Source: an uncultured Clostridia bacterium
GTDB taxonomy: Bacteria; Bacillota; Clostridia; Oscillospirales; CAG-272
Assembly: GCA_945936265.1 (NCBI GenBank)
Contig: CAMETB010000073.1
Span: forward strand, 1 to 7,245
Length of the DNA stretch: 7,245 nucleotides
Reading direction: 5' to 3'
Shown: positions 1 to 6,360 of the stretch, one piece after another
Layout of the letters: each line of letters starts with the position of its first letter
How positions within the stretch are numbered: the stretch's first letter is position 1
Program-made: the position numbers and the translations under genes
The notes under the pieces: generated by a model
The model's input: the letters and a program-made list of their open reading frames with translations, nothing else
Database searches by the model: none
Told to the model about the DNA's origin: nothing

Positions 1-1359
1 ATCCTCTCTGCAAAAGGCGTAGCATCCGTGCCCGACTCCCATAAGCGGAGAGGTTGCAAGAAACGGATGATCGCGGTCGTATTCATAGCAAAGTTTGTTC
101 AGAAGTCGAAGCGGAAGAGACTGATCGGTCATACCCGACCAACCGTTGAACAACTCGTTCCCGCCGCCCCAGAAGGCAAGGCAGGCGTGAGAGCGCAAAG
201 AAAGGATAATGGAGGTTGCCTCCTTTTCGAGTACATTCAGGTAATGTTCTTCATCGGGATAACAGTTGCAGGCAAGCATAAATTCCTGCCAGCAGAGGAT
301 TCCGTAACGGTCACAAAGATCGTAAAACGATGATTTGCACGGACCCGAGCCGCCCCACATACGGAAAATATTCATATGCGCGTCGCATGCGTAACGGATA
401 AGTTCCTCGTAGCGCTTTTCGGTAACTCTGCCCCAGAACAGTTCGGGATTTACCCAGTTGGAGCCTTGCATAAAAATGCGTCTGCCGTTAAGTTCCAGCG
501 TCATCGGGACGTCGTAGCGCGTTTTCGGAAAGGTTTTCGGGTCGTCCGCACCTATATTTCTCAAAAGGCGCACACGGCGGAATCCGACAGTTCCTGTGCG
601 CAAGTCGCTTTTGCTCTCCACTTTCCAGGAGTAAAGATACGGCTCTCCCTGACCGTTGCACCACCACAGATGAGGGCAGTCCACGGTAAAGGTGCGCTCC
701 GTTCCGCAATAAACAGTATTGCCCTGTGCATCTGTCAGCGTTATTGTGCAAGGAACATCGTATTTTGCACTCACCGTTACCTCGGCGGCGGTCATATCTT
801 CATTCAGCACATAGCGTACCTCGCAGTTGCCGATAAATGCGTCGTCGCGGGTTTCAACCCACGCGTCCTGCCACATGCCCGAAACCAGAAGACGCGGATT
901 CCAGTCCCATCCGTAGCAAACGGGCGGCTTACATGAATGGTCTGCTTCGCTTCTGTCGTGAGAGGCGCCGGGACGTTTTGGATGCGGATAGATGCGAACA
1001 CAAAGCGTATCGTCTTTGCAAAGACGCTCAGTCAGATTTAATTCCACCGGGGTGTATAGCCCTTCATGAGAATATATAATTTCTCCATTGAGAAGAATAT
1101 CATACTGATAATCAATACCGAGGCTGACAAACCATACGCTCTCTCCATCGTTCTTTGTATAGGAAAGGCGGGTACGGTACTCCCAGAAGTCATTTTCCAG
1201 TTCTTCATACTTTTTGTAATTGTCTGAATACATTACGTCCGGAAATTTATGCGCCTTGGCATAATCGTATTGGATATTTCCGGGTACGGAAGCGGGAAAT
1301 CCCTCGTCACAAACTCCTTCGTGTATGCGATAGCCGGTCCACTGTTGCGAAAATTTCAT
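1..1359 (-). CDS. Glycoside hydrolase family 2, beta-mannosidase-like (N-terminal 453 residues; runs off window)
   Basis: Probably hydrolyses terminal beta-linked mannose or a related sugar from oligosaccharides taken up by the cell. No signal peptide is visible, so it should be cytoplasmic. The frame is open from an ATG at 1359, preceded by AAGGAG five bases upstream, to the window edge. Residues 1-170 form a GH2 sugar-binding-like domain ending in GWDWNPRL (150-157) and SGMWQDAWVE (160-169), typical of beta-mannosidases. An immunoglobulin-like domain follows at about 175-265. The TIM barrel begins near 285, with MQGSNWVNPELFW (297-309), NIFRMWGGSG (330-339) and FYDLCDRYGILCWQEF (345-360). 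WGGGNE (397-402) places the general acid/base at E402; the nucleophile Glu would lie beyond the window. Beta-mannosidases usually have about 800 residues, so just over half is seen. It has 20 cysteines in 453 residues, which is unusual. The GH2 assignment is firm; the exact sugar (mannose, glucosamine or other) is inferred. Confidence 0.9.
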   Translation of the reverse strand, partial: MKFSQQWTGYRIHEGVCDEGFPASVPGNIQYDYAKAHKFPDVMYSDNYKKYEELENDFWEYRTRLSYTKNDGESVWFVSLGIDYQYDILLNGEIIYSHEGLYTPVELNLTERLCKDDTLCVRIYPHPKRPGASHDRSEADHSCKPPVCYGWDWNPRLLVSGMWQDAWVETRDDAFIGNCEVRYVLNEDMTAAEVTVSAKYDVPCTITLTDAQGNTVYCGTERTFTVDCPHLWWCNGQGEPYLYSWKVESKSDLRTGTVGFRRVRLLRNIGADDPKTFPKTRYDVPMTLELNGRRIFMQGSNWVNPELFWGRVTEKRYEELIRYACDAHMNIFRMWGGSGPCKSSFYDLCDRYGILCWQEFMLACNCYPDEEHYLNVLEKEATSIILSLRSHACLAFWGGGNELFNGWSGMTDQSLPLRLLNKLCYEYDRDHPFLATSPLMGVGHGCYAFCRED

Positions 1360-1364
1360 AAAAA

Positions 1365-1370
1365 CTCCTT
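1365..1370 (-). promoter_or_regulatory. Ribosome-binding site of the GH2 gene
   Basis: AAGGAG on the minus strand, five bases (TTTTT) before the ATG at 1359. This strong Shine-Dalgarno match fixes the start codon of the GH2 enzyme. Confidence 0.85.
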
Positions 1371-1375
1371 TATCG

Positions 1376-1388
1376 TCAAAAGAGAATA
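1376..1388 (-). repeat. 13-base direct repeat, copy proximal to the GH2 gene
   Basis: TATTCTCTTTTGA on the minus strand, identical to the copy at 1490-1502. This copy lies in the predicted 5' untranslated region of the GH2 mRNA, about 13-25 bases after the predicted start site. Its role is unknown; a regulator site is possible. Confidence 0.5.
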
Positions 1389-1389
1389 T

Positions 1390-1405
1390 TAAACGGTTTA
1401 TAAAC
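1390..1405. promoter_or_regulatory. Operator-like overlapping palindromes at the GH2 transcription start
   Basis: Two overlapping inverted repeats share one half-site: TAAACGGTTTA (1390-1400, one central base) and GTTTATAAAC (1396-1405, perfect). They sit just downstream of the -10 box and cover the predicted start site near 1401. A repressor bound here would block transcription. Such placement is common for sugar-responsive repressors, but no regulator gene is in the window, so the regulator family is not identified. Confidence 0.4.
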
Positions 1406-1407
1406 GT

Positions 1408-1436
1408 ATTGTATCATATTCCTCTTTCTTTTTCAA
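1408..1436 (-). promoter_or_regulatory. Sigma-70/SigA-type promoter of the GH2 gene
   Basis: Minus strand: -35 box TTGAAA (1436-1431), a 17-base spacer, and -10 box TACAAT (1413-1408) with an extended TGA just before it. Transcription should start near 1401, leaving a leader of about 41 bases before the ATG. It lies downstream of the terminators that follow nfo, so the GH2 gene appears to be an independent transcription unit. Confidence 0.75.
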
Positions 1437-1442
1437 TAGCGC

Positions 1443-1486
1443 AAAAAAATAAGTGGAATTTTTTATAAGAAAGAAAATCCGCCACT
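1443..1486 (-). terminator. Second, imperfect terminator-like hairpin
   Basis: On the minus strand AGTGG (1486-1482) pairs with CCACT (1456-1452), and ATTTT (1478-1474) with AAAAT (1462-1458), with bulged bases CGG against T. TTATTTTTTT follows. It could back up the stronger terminator at 1501-1531 and insulate the GH2 promoter. The A/T-rich inner stem and long loop make it weak. Confidence 0.4.
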
Positions 1487-1489
1487 GAC

Positions 1490-1502
1490 TCAAAAGAGAA
1501 TA
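1490..1502 (-). repeat. 13-base direct repeat, copy distal to the GH2 gene
   Basis: TATTCTCTTTTGA on the minus strand, identical to 1376-1388. It lies about 90-100 bases upstream of the predicted GH2 start site and partly overlaps the T tract of the nfo terminator. Confidence 0.5.
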
Positions 1503-1531
1503 ATAAAAAAGGAAGGGCAACACACCCTCCC
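1501..1531 (-). terminator. Rho-independent terminator of the rimM-to-nfo operon
   Basis: On the minus strand GGAGGG (1530-1525) pairs with CCCTTCC (1517-1511) with a one-base bulge or wobble across a seven-base loop. TTTTTTATTA follows (1510-1501). It begins 17 bases after the nfo stop codon, as expected for the end of the operon. Confidence 0.8.
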
Positions 1532-1547
1532 GATTCTATAAATTCAA

Positions 1548-2387
1548 TCAAAGGTTTTTTACAGCGTCACGTATAAGAGCGATCTCGCGTGCGTAGCCGT
1601 CAAGCTCATTCGGCGTTTCAAGGCATATCGGGAGTTTTGATACAACGGGGTGAGATACTATTTTTATGATGCCGTCAAGCGTCAAATAGCCCTCGCCTAT
1701 CTTTTCGTGCCTGTCCTTGTGAGCTCCGAGCGGATTTTTGGAATCATTCAGGTGAATTGCACGAAGCCTGTAAAGACCTATCACCTTGTTGAACTCGTCA
1801 AGCACTCCGTACGGGTCGCCTGAAATATCGTATCCCGCGTCGTGCACGTGGCATGTATCAAGGCACACGCCCACACGTGAGGAGTCATCCACTCCGTCTA
1901 TAATTGCGCGCACTTCTTCAAATGTTTTTCCTATCTCAGAGCCCTTGCCTGCCATGGTTTCTATGAGGACGACCGTCCTTGAACTGTTTTTCAGGATATG
2001 GTTTAATGTGTCGGCGGTTTTTTCAATGCCGACATCCACTCCTTGTGATACGTGGCAACCGGGATGAAAATTATAAAGGGCATTGGGGATATTGTCAAGT
2101 ATTTTAAGATCCGCTGCCATAGTGTCTTTCGTATAGGCTCTTATCGCGTCGTCTGCGGCGCAGGGATTTAATGTGTAGGGCGCATGCGCTATTATCGACG
2201 CAAAGGAGTTTTCCGCCATAAGCGCATTTAATTTTGCTATATCCTCGTTTGATGGGACTCTGAAAGACCCTCCTCTCGGATTTCTCGTGAAAAACTGAAA
2301 TGTGTCAGCACCTATTGAAAGAGCGGTTTTACCCATATTTTCATATCCGCCGGATACGGAGAGGTGACAACCTATTTTAATATTCAT
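1548..2387 (-). CDS. nfo: Endonuclease IV (AP endonuclease, deoxyribonuclease IV)
   Basis: Cuts the DNA backbone 5' of abasic sites and removes blocked 3' ends in base excision repair; it acts as a metal-dependent TIM-barrel enzyme in the cytoplasm. At 279 residues it matches the family length (E. coli Nfo has 285). All nine metal ligands of the three-zinc site can be placed by comparison with E. coli: H68 (AHAPY), H108 (NFHPG), E143 (LIETMAGKG), D177 and H180 (CLDTCHVHDAGYD), H212 (HLNDSK), D225 and H227 (KDRHEKIGEG) and E257 (LETP). The N-terminal IGCHLSVSGG is also family-typical. The ATG at 2387 is preceded by GAGGTA with a short spacer. It starts 51 bases after obgE stops and is the last gene before a strong terminator, so it is probably cotranscribed with obgE. 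Identification is certain from the motifs. Confidence 0.97.
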   Translation of the reverse strand: MNIKIGCHLSVSGGYENMGKTALSIGADTFQFFTRNPRGGSFRVPSNEDIAKLNALMAENSFASIIAHAPYTLNPCAADDAIRAYTKDTMAADLKILDNIPNALYNFHPGCHVSQGVDVGIEKTADTLNHILKNSSRTVVLIETMAGKGSEIGKTFEEVRAIIDGVDDSSRVGVCLDTCHVHDAGYDISGDPYGVLDEFNKVIGLYRLRAIHLNDSKNPLGAHKDRHEKIGEGYLTLDGIIKIVSHPVVSKLPICLETPNELDGYAREIALIRDAVKNL

Positions 2388-2419
2388 AACTACCTCGCAA
2401 ATTTAAAAAACAGACACTC

Positions 2420-2434
2420 CCCGTGCAAAACGGG
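2420..2434 (-). other. Small hairpin in the obgE-nfo gap
   Basis: CCCGT and ACGGG form a five-base stem with a five-base loop in the 51-base gap, four bases past the obgE stop. A TTTTTT run follows about ten bases later, too far away for a standard terminator. It may weaken or protect the transcript between the two genes, or mean nothing. Confidence 0.3.
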
Positions 2435-2438
2435 CAAA

Positions 2439-3722
2439 TTAACTTACAAAATCAAACTCAAAATCGTATATTGAAACGGTGTCGCCGTCTTTACAGCCCG
2501 CTTCTTTTAACTTTTCTATAACTCCGCTTTTCAAAAGAACGCGTTGGAAGAACATAAGCGACTCTCTATCCTGAAAATTGACCTGACCGACAAGGTTGAA
2601 AAGCCATTCTCCCTCTACATTATAGACACCCTCGGGTGTTTTTTCTATCGTGACGTCGTGATTGTTGCCGTCCGAGATTATCTTGTTCTCAGGTTCGTAT
2701 TCGGGCTCGTAAATCTTTAACGGAGGGAGCTTTTCAAGCATAGCGTCCGCCATTTTTACAAGTTTGTCCGTGTTTTCACCCGTGTATGCCGAGATATAAA
2801 TAAGTTCTCTTCCGGTTTTCTTTACATAGTTTTCAAATGCTTCTGTATCGACTGCTTCACGGTTGAGAGAATCCACTTTATTTGCTGCGATTATGCGTGG
2901 GCGTGTCGCTAATTCGTGTGAAAACTTTTCAAGTTCATTGTCTATCGTCTTTATATCGTCAATTGGATTTCTGCCCTCGGCGCACGAGATATCGACGAGT
3001 TGTATAAGAAGACGGCATCTTTCTATGTGGCGCAAAAATTCGTGACCGAGCCCGGCACCCTCGGAGGCACCCTCTATAAGTCCGGGAATATCGGCTATTA
3101 CGAAGCCGTGACCGTCGCGCACGTTTACAACACCGAGGTTTGGGGACAGGGTAGTAAAGTGGTAGTCCGCAATTTTCGGTTTTGCGTCGCTCACCGCCGC
3201 GAGCAGCGACGATTTCCCGGAGCTGGGTAATCCGACAAGTCCGACATCGGCAAGCATTTTAAGTTCAAGTGAAAGTTCCCACTCCTCGCCTTTACGTCCG
3301 CTTTTTGCAAACATAGGTATCTGCCTTGTCGGTGTGGCAAAGTGCTTATTTCCCCAACCGCCTCTGCCGCCTTTTGCACATATCCATTCGTCGCACTCAG
3401 ACATATCTTTGAGCAGTTTGCCGCTCTGCACATCGCGAACGAGCGTTCCTTCAGGCACGGGTACTATAATATCATCACCGTTTTTGCCGTGGAATTTAGA
3501 GCCTGCGCCGTCGCCGCCGTTTTGGGCAATAAATTTTCTTTTGTATCTGAAAGAGAGGAGAGTATTCATTCCTCTGTCTATTTTGAAAACGACATTTCCG
3601 CCGTTTCCTCCGTCGCCTCCGTCGGGGCCTCCCTTAGCGACATATTTTTCACGTCTGAAAGAAACGGAGCCGTTTCCTCCGTTTCCGGCTTTTACATAAA
3701 TTTTAACTTTGTCTATAAACAT
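2439..3722 (-). CDS. obgE: Obg family GTPase (ribosome assembly/stress GTPase)
   Basis: Essential GTPase that binds the large ribosomal subunit during assembly and links it to stress and growth control. The 427 residues give all three domains. The glycine-rich Obg fold is at about 1-158 (GNGGNGSVSFRREKYVAKGG near the start, glycine clusters at 31-43 and 118-122). The G domain follows: G1 GLPSSGKS (164-171), G2 threonines 190-191, G3 DIPG (211-214), G4 NKVD (281-284) and G5 SAYT (311-314). A C-terminal OCT domain spans about 350-425, as in Bacillus Obg. The ATG at 3722 has GGAG six bases upstream. It begins 24 bases after the DUF4330-like gene and is followed by nfo. Unlike many Bacillota, no rplU-rpmA pair lies immediately upstream. 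G/C-rich codons in the glycine segments produce a repetitive look near 3480-3690 that is only protein coding. Confidence 0.98.
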   Translation of the reverse strand: MFIDKVKIYVKAGNGGNGSVSFRREKYVAKGGPDGGDGGNGGNVVFKIDRGMNTLLSFRYKRKFIAQNGGDGAGSKFHGKNGDDIIVPVPEGTLVRDVQSGKLLKDMSECDEWICAKGGRGGWGNKHFATPTRQIPMFAKSGRKGEEWELSLELKMLADVGLVGLPSSGKSSLLAAVSDAKPKIADYHFTTLSPNLGVVNVRDGHGFVIADIPGLIEGASEGAGLGHEFLRHIERCRLLIQLVDISCAEGRNPIDDIKTIDNELEKFSHELATRPRIIAANKVDSLNREAVDTEAFENYVKKTGRELIYISAYTGENTDKLVKMADAMLEKLPPLKIYEPEYEPENKIISDGNNHDVTIEKTPEGVYNVEGEWLFNLVGQVNFQDRESLMFFQRVLLKSGVIEKLKEAGCKDGDTVSIYDFEFDFVS

Positions 3723-3746
3723 TTTTTCTCCGGAATTTCGTTTTTG

Positions 3747-4256
3747 TTAATCTGTAACTGCTATGCCCGAAATATAAGATCTATCCGTCGGCGCATAATT
3801 TGTGAAATGAATGTCAATATAATTTCCCGTTTCAAGAAGAATTCCGCCTGCATAGTATTCCGTACCTTTTATCTTTGCAGTGCATGATATTGTAACGGTA
3901 ATATCTATTTTATCCGTACTCGTATACAATTTTTCATTTCCTTCAGCATCGATTATTGTCTCAACGGAAAATGAATAATCTGTTTTTCTGACTGTCCCGA
4001 GAAATTTTCCCGTCTGAGCATCCGTCACCTTGTCGCCGGGAGCCACTGAGTCCTTGAATCTTATATCTGCTTTGGAAATAATTACGGAATATTCGACGTC
4101 TGCGTCTTTTGCGCCGAGATCGGATATGTTATTGCCGAGAACAACGCAATAAATTACGAAGAACAAAGCGGCAACAATTATCAGAACTATGAGCATATCT
4201 ATAACATTAAAATTGAATTTTAGGGGTTTTTTATTCACATTTTTCTGATTATTCAT
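3747..4256 (-). CDS. DUF4330-like single-pass membrane protein
   Basis: Function unknown. This is a 169-residue protein with a short basic N-terminus (KNVNKKPLKFNF), one membrane helix at about 18-40 (VIDMLIVLIIVAALFFVIY) and an external, probably beta-rich domain (45-169). The N-terminal pattern 'FNVIDMLIVL' and the later 'VAPGDKVTDAQTGKFLGTV' (71-89) resemble DUF4330 proteins; this is recognition by eye, not a search. Topology should be N-in, C-out. The frame stays open upstream to an ATG at 4334, but the start at 4256 is preferred: GAGGAGG lies six bases before it, and the gene then overlaps the upstream stop codon by only eight bases. That arrangement implies translational coupling to the Wzy-like protein, suggesting joint or complexed action at the envelope. 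It precedes obgE by 24 bases. Confidence 0.8.
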   Translation of the reverse strand: MNNQKNVNKKPLKFNFNVIDMLIVLIIVAALFFVIYCVVLGNNISDLGAKDADVEYSVIISKADIRFKDSVAPGDKVTDAQTGKFLGTVRKTDYSFSVETIIDAEGNEKLYTSTDKIDITVTISCTAKIKGTEYYAGGILLETGNYIDIHFTNYAPTDRSYISGIAVTD

Positions 4257-6279
4257 TTTTATCCTCCTCACTTTCATCGTCCGGGATAACTCTTTTTTTG
4301 TCGTTGGCTTCAAATTCTTTAAGAATATTTTCACGTCTGATTTTTTGCGGTTTCATCCTCGGCGCATGAACATATCTTCTTTTCGGTAAAGCTTCATATG
4401 CGGAATCGCTTGAAAGAACTATATCCATGCTTGCAGAGGTTATGTCAACCATTGTATTCTTCGGCGTTTCATCCTCGCGCTCAATTTTAACATAGGCGAA
4501 AGAGAGCGCAATGGCGATAAAGAAGAGAAGAAATATTGACTTGTCAGAGAAGACAGAACCGAAAATCCCCGCGGTAAGAATACCTGTGACGGAGGCAAAC
4601 CCTGCCGAGCAACTTATTTTTCTGAACCTGTTTTTTGATTTGGCACAGTAGCTGAATATAAGTTTTGCAAATACCACTGTAAAAGCGATAAACAGAACGA
4701 GCGAAATAAAGCCTGTCTCAGCGCCTGCCTGCGTATATAAACTGCCTGCGTTTTTCATACCGGAAGTTTTTGAAAACATGCCAAGACCCACGCCGAAAGG
4801 ATATTTTTTCATCACCTGAAATGCGGCTTGAAGTGTCGGTAATTTAACTTCTGAGGAAATGCTGTCAAAGCCTAAATACGCAAGTGCCGCATCTGTGACG
4901 GCAGACGGAAGCGCAAAATAGAGAATCGGTAAAGCAACAAGAATAAGCATAAGAAGGTAAATGAATTTTTTGTGGTAAATAAGGAGAAGCAACATAACCG
5001 CCGCAAGACAACCTATCAGCGCTTCGGCAGAGCCGGTCAGAATAAGCGTTCCTATAGATGAAACCATAAGAATGAAGCCAAAAAATTTAGGCAGTGTGTC
5101 TCTTTTGGTTATCATATAAGTCAGAATGAACGGTAAAACCATCACAATATAACGCCCTAACTCAAGCGATGATGCAAAGGAGGAATTTACAAATTCGCCC
5201 GATGTCGAAAAATAAGAGGCGTCAGGAAAAACAATGCTTAAATTTCCTATGAGAGCCTGGAAAAGCGCCATAATAAAGACGATAAACGAAGAAGATATAA
5301 TCGAAATCATACATCTCGAATACCATTCTTTTGAGCGGATAAGATTAGATACCGTGAAATAGGAAAGCACCAGTACAAGATCAACAAGCATTTCTTTTAA
5401 CGAAAAGCGCATATCTGCAGAGACAAAACCGCTGAACAGAAGTGTCAGCATCAATATTACTACCCAAAGGTCCATGTATTCGAACTTAAATATCCTTTTT
5501 CCTATCATACACTTTATGATATAGCAGACCGATACATACAAGACCGATACAGTAAGCACTGTCGTGTTTGCAAACGGAGTGGCAAAAATAAGGATGATAA
5601 CGCCCATCTCAGGCGTTGTGAGAACGGCATAGCAAAGCATTGCAATGAAAACCGCAAGAAGAATTTTAGGGGGAGATACAAAGCAGGACAAAACGCCGAG
5701 CAAAAGACCGATGAAAAATGAAATATTGGGAAATGAAAACTTCGGCTTTTCCGAGGCTATTCTGCAGTTGTCGTCCCTTGCTCCGCAGAAATCGAATACA
5801 ATCTTTTTTACAAGTTTACTTGAGAGAATGTCGCAGGACAGAGATTTTGCGGAGAACAGAAGCGGTACCGAACATACGCATATCAGTATTCCCGATATTA
5901 ACGCAGAGAGCGAAATATCTATTAAAGTCATGTAACGCCTCAAAGCGTACAGGACGGATACTACCGCACCCATAACGAAAAGTATTATACCGTAATCCCT
6001 TGTTGTTACACGGAGCAGAAACTGCGGCACTTTCGGAAATACATTTACCAGAACGCTGTTCTCGATAAAGTGTGATATGCGTTTTCTCACTTTTCCGTGC
6101 TTGCCATTGCTTTCTTTGCCCTTCATATTTTCCATCTTATCAATGTACTGCCGGTTTCTTTTATCGTAAGAGGTGAAAAAAGAACCAAACATGCCTGTTG
6201 AAAGACAGTTGAAAATCCATGAAGCAAATCTGTCAAAAGCCGATTGCTTTACAGACCGCCCCTTTTGCTTGTTATCCAA
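4249..6279 (-). CDS. O-antigen ligase/polymerase-like (Wzy/WaaL-type) polytopic membrane protein, TTG start
   Basis: Probably transfers or polymerises a lipid-linked glycan on the outer face of the membrane; the substrate is unknown. The 676 residues hold about 14-16 hydrophobic segments between 96 and 597. Family-like landmarks are NSSFASSLELGRYIVMVLP (365-383), LILTGSAEALIG (412-423) and AAFQVMKKYPFGVGLGMF (485-502), then SLYTQAGAETG (513-523) at the end of a long external loop (458-521). That is the usual order in O-antigen ligase domains. The histidine of the WaaL H[NSQ]X9GXXG motif is not present: G512 holds its place. Cytoplasmic tails of about 95 residues (N) and 79 residues (C, basic then ending in DDESEEDKNE) are long. 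The start is TTG at 6279 with AGGA nine bases upstream; an in-frame TAA at 6303-6301 excludes an upstream ATG. Sampled base composition is about 30-33% G+C, below its neighbours, as membrane genes often are. Confidence 0.82.
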   Translation of the reverse strand: MDNKQKGRSVKQSAFDRFASWIFNCLSTGMFGSFFTSYDKRNRQYIDKMENMKGKESNGKHGKVRKRISHFIENSVLVNVFPKVPQFLLRVTTRDYGIILFVMGAVVSVLYALRRYMTLIDISLSALISGILICVCSVPLLFSAKSLSCDILSSKLVKKIVFDFCGARDDNCRIASEKPKFSFPNISFFIGLLLGVLSCFVSPPKILLAVFIAMLCYAVLTTPEMGVIILIFATPFANTTVLTVSVLYVSVCYIIKCMIGKRIFKFEYMDLWVVILMLTLLFSGFVSADMRFSLKEMLVDLVLVLSYFTVSNLIRSKEWYSRCMISIISSSFIVFIMALFQALIGNLSIVFPDASYFSTSGEFVNSSFASSLELGRYIVMVLPFILTYMITKRDTLPKFFGFILMVSSIGTLILTGSAEALIGCLAAVMLLLLIYHKKFIYLLMLILVALPILYFALPSAVTDAALAYLGFDSISSEVKLPTLQAAFQVMKKYPFGVGLGMFSKTSGMKNAGSLYTQAGAETGFISLVLFIAFTVVFAKLIFSYCAKSKNRFRKISCSAGFASVTGILTAGIFGSVFSDKSIFLLFFIAIALSFAYVKIEREDETPKNTMVDITSASMDIVLSSDSAYEALPKRRYVHAPRMKPQKIRRENILKEFEANDKKRVIPDDESEEDKNE
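4263..4269 (-). promoter_or_regulatory. Ribosome-binding site that sets the start of the DUF4330-like gene
   Basis: GAGGAGG on the minus strand, six bases before the ATG at 4256, embedded in the last codons of the Wzy-like gene. It argues for the internal start over the open frame that extends to 4334, and for coupling of the two proteins. Confidence 0.85.
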
Positions 6280-6288
6280 ATCATCACA

Positions 6289-6292
6289 TCCT
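6289..6292 (-). promoter_or_regulatory. Ribosome-binding site for the TTG start of the Wzy-like gene
   Basis: AGGA nine bases before TTG at 6279. Nearby ATG triplets are out of frame, and the next in-frame ATG (residue 30) has no well-spaced Shine-Dalgarno sequence and would remove conserved-looking N-terminal residues. The TTG start with a weak site suggests modest translation. Confidence 0.55.
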
Positions 6293-6322
6293 ATGTCAGT
6301 TTAGTAAAAATCAAATAAATAT

Positions 6323-6335
6323 CGACACTGTGTCG
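6323..6335. repeat. 13-base inverted repeat between trmD and the Wzy-like gene
   Basis: CGACAC and GTGTCG arranged around a single central base. As RNA it could form a short CGAC/GTCG stem with a five-base loop, followed by an interrupted T-rich stretch. As DNA it could be a protein-binding site. Together with the hairpin at 6338-6360 it fills the 62-base gap and the trmD end. Confidence 0.45.
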
Positions 6336-6337
6336 GC

Positions 6338-6360
6338 AAAATCACTCATTATGTGATTTT
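6338..6360 (-). other. Hairpin spanning the trmD stop codon
   Basis: AAAATCAC and GTGATTTT form a perfect eight-base stem with a seven-base loop; the trmD stop codon (6344-6342) lies in its second arm. On the minus strand the stem ends in TTTT, giving a weak terminator-like look. It may lower read-through into the Wzy-like gene or mark an mRNA processing point; both are inference. Confidence 0.45.

Noticed and set aside
376..936. Long plus-strand open frame (186 codons)
   Set aside because: It is antisense to the GH2 gene, whose frame shows clear family motifs; the plus-strand translation shows no domain-like pattern.
1360..1547. Riboswitch, small RNA gene or catabolite-repression (cre) site in the nfo-GH2 gap
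   Set aside because: The gap is accounted for by terminators, promoter and operator-like repeats; no convincing cre match or conserved riboswitch core was seen.
3480..3690. GCC/TCC-rich repetitive stretch suggesting a microsatellite
   Set aside because: It encodes the glycine-rich N-terminal Obg fold, which explains the GGN codon pattern.
3342..3887. Plus-strand open frame (181 codons) over obgE and the DUF4330-like gene
   Set aside because: It crosses two well-supported minus-strand genes and their spacer, and has no family-like sequence or convincing ribosome-binding site.
4257..4334. Upstream start for the DUF4330-like protein at 4334
   Set aside because: It would overlap the Wzy-like gene by 86 bases and add an uncharacteristic basic leader, while the start at 4256 has a perfect GAGGAGG site.
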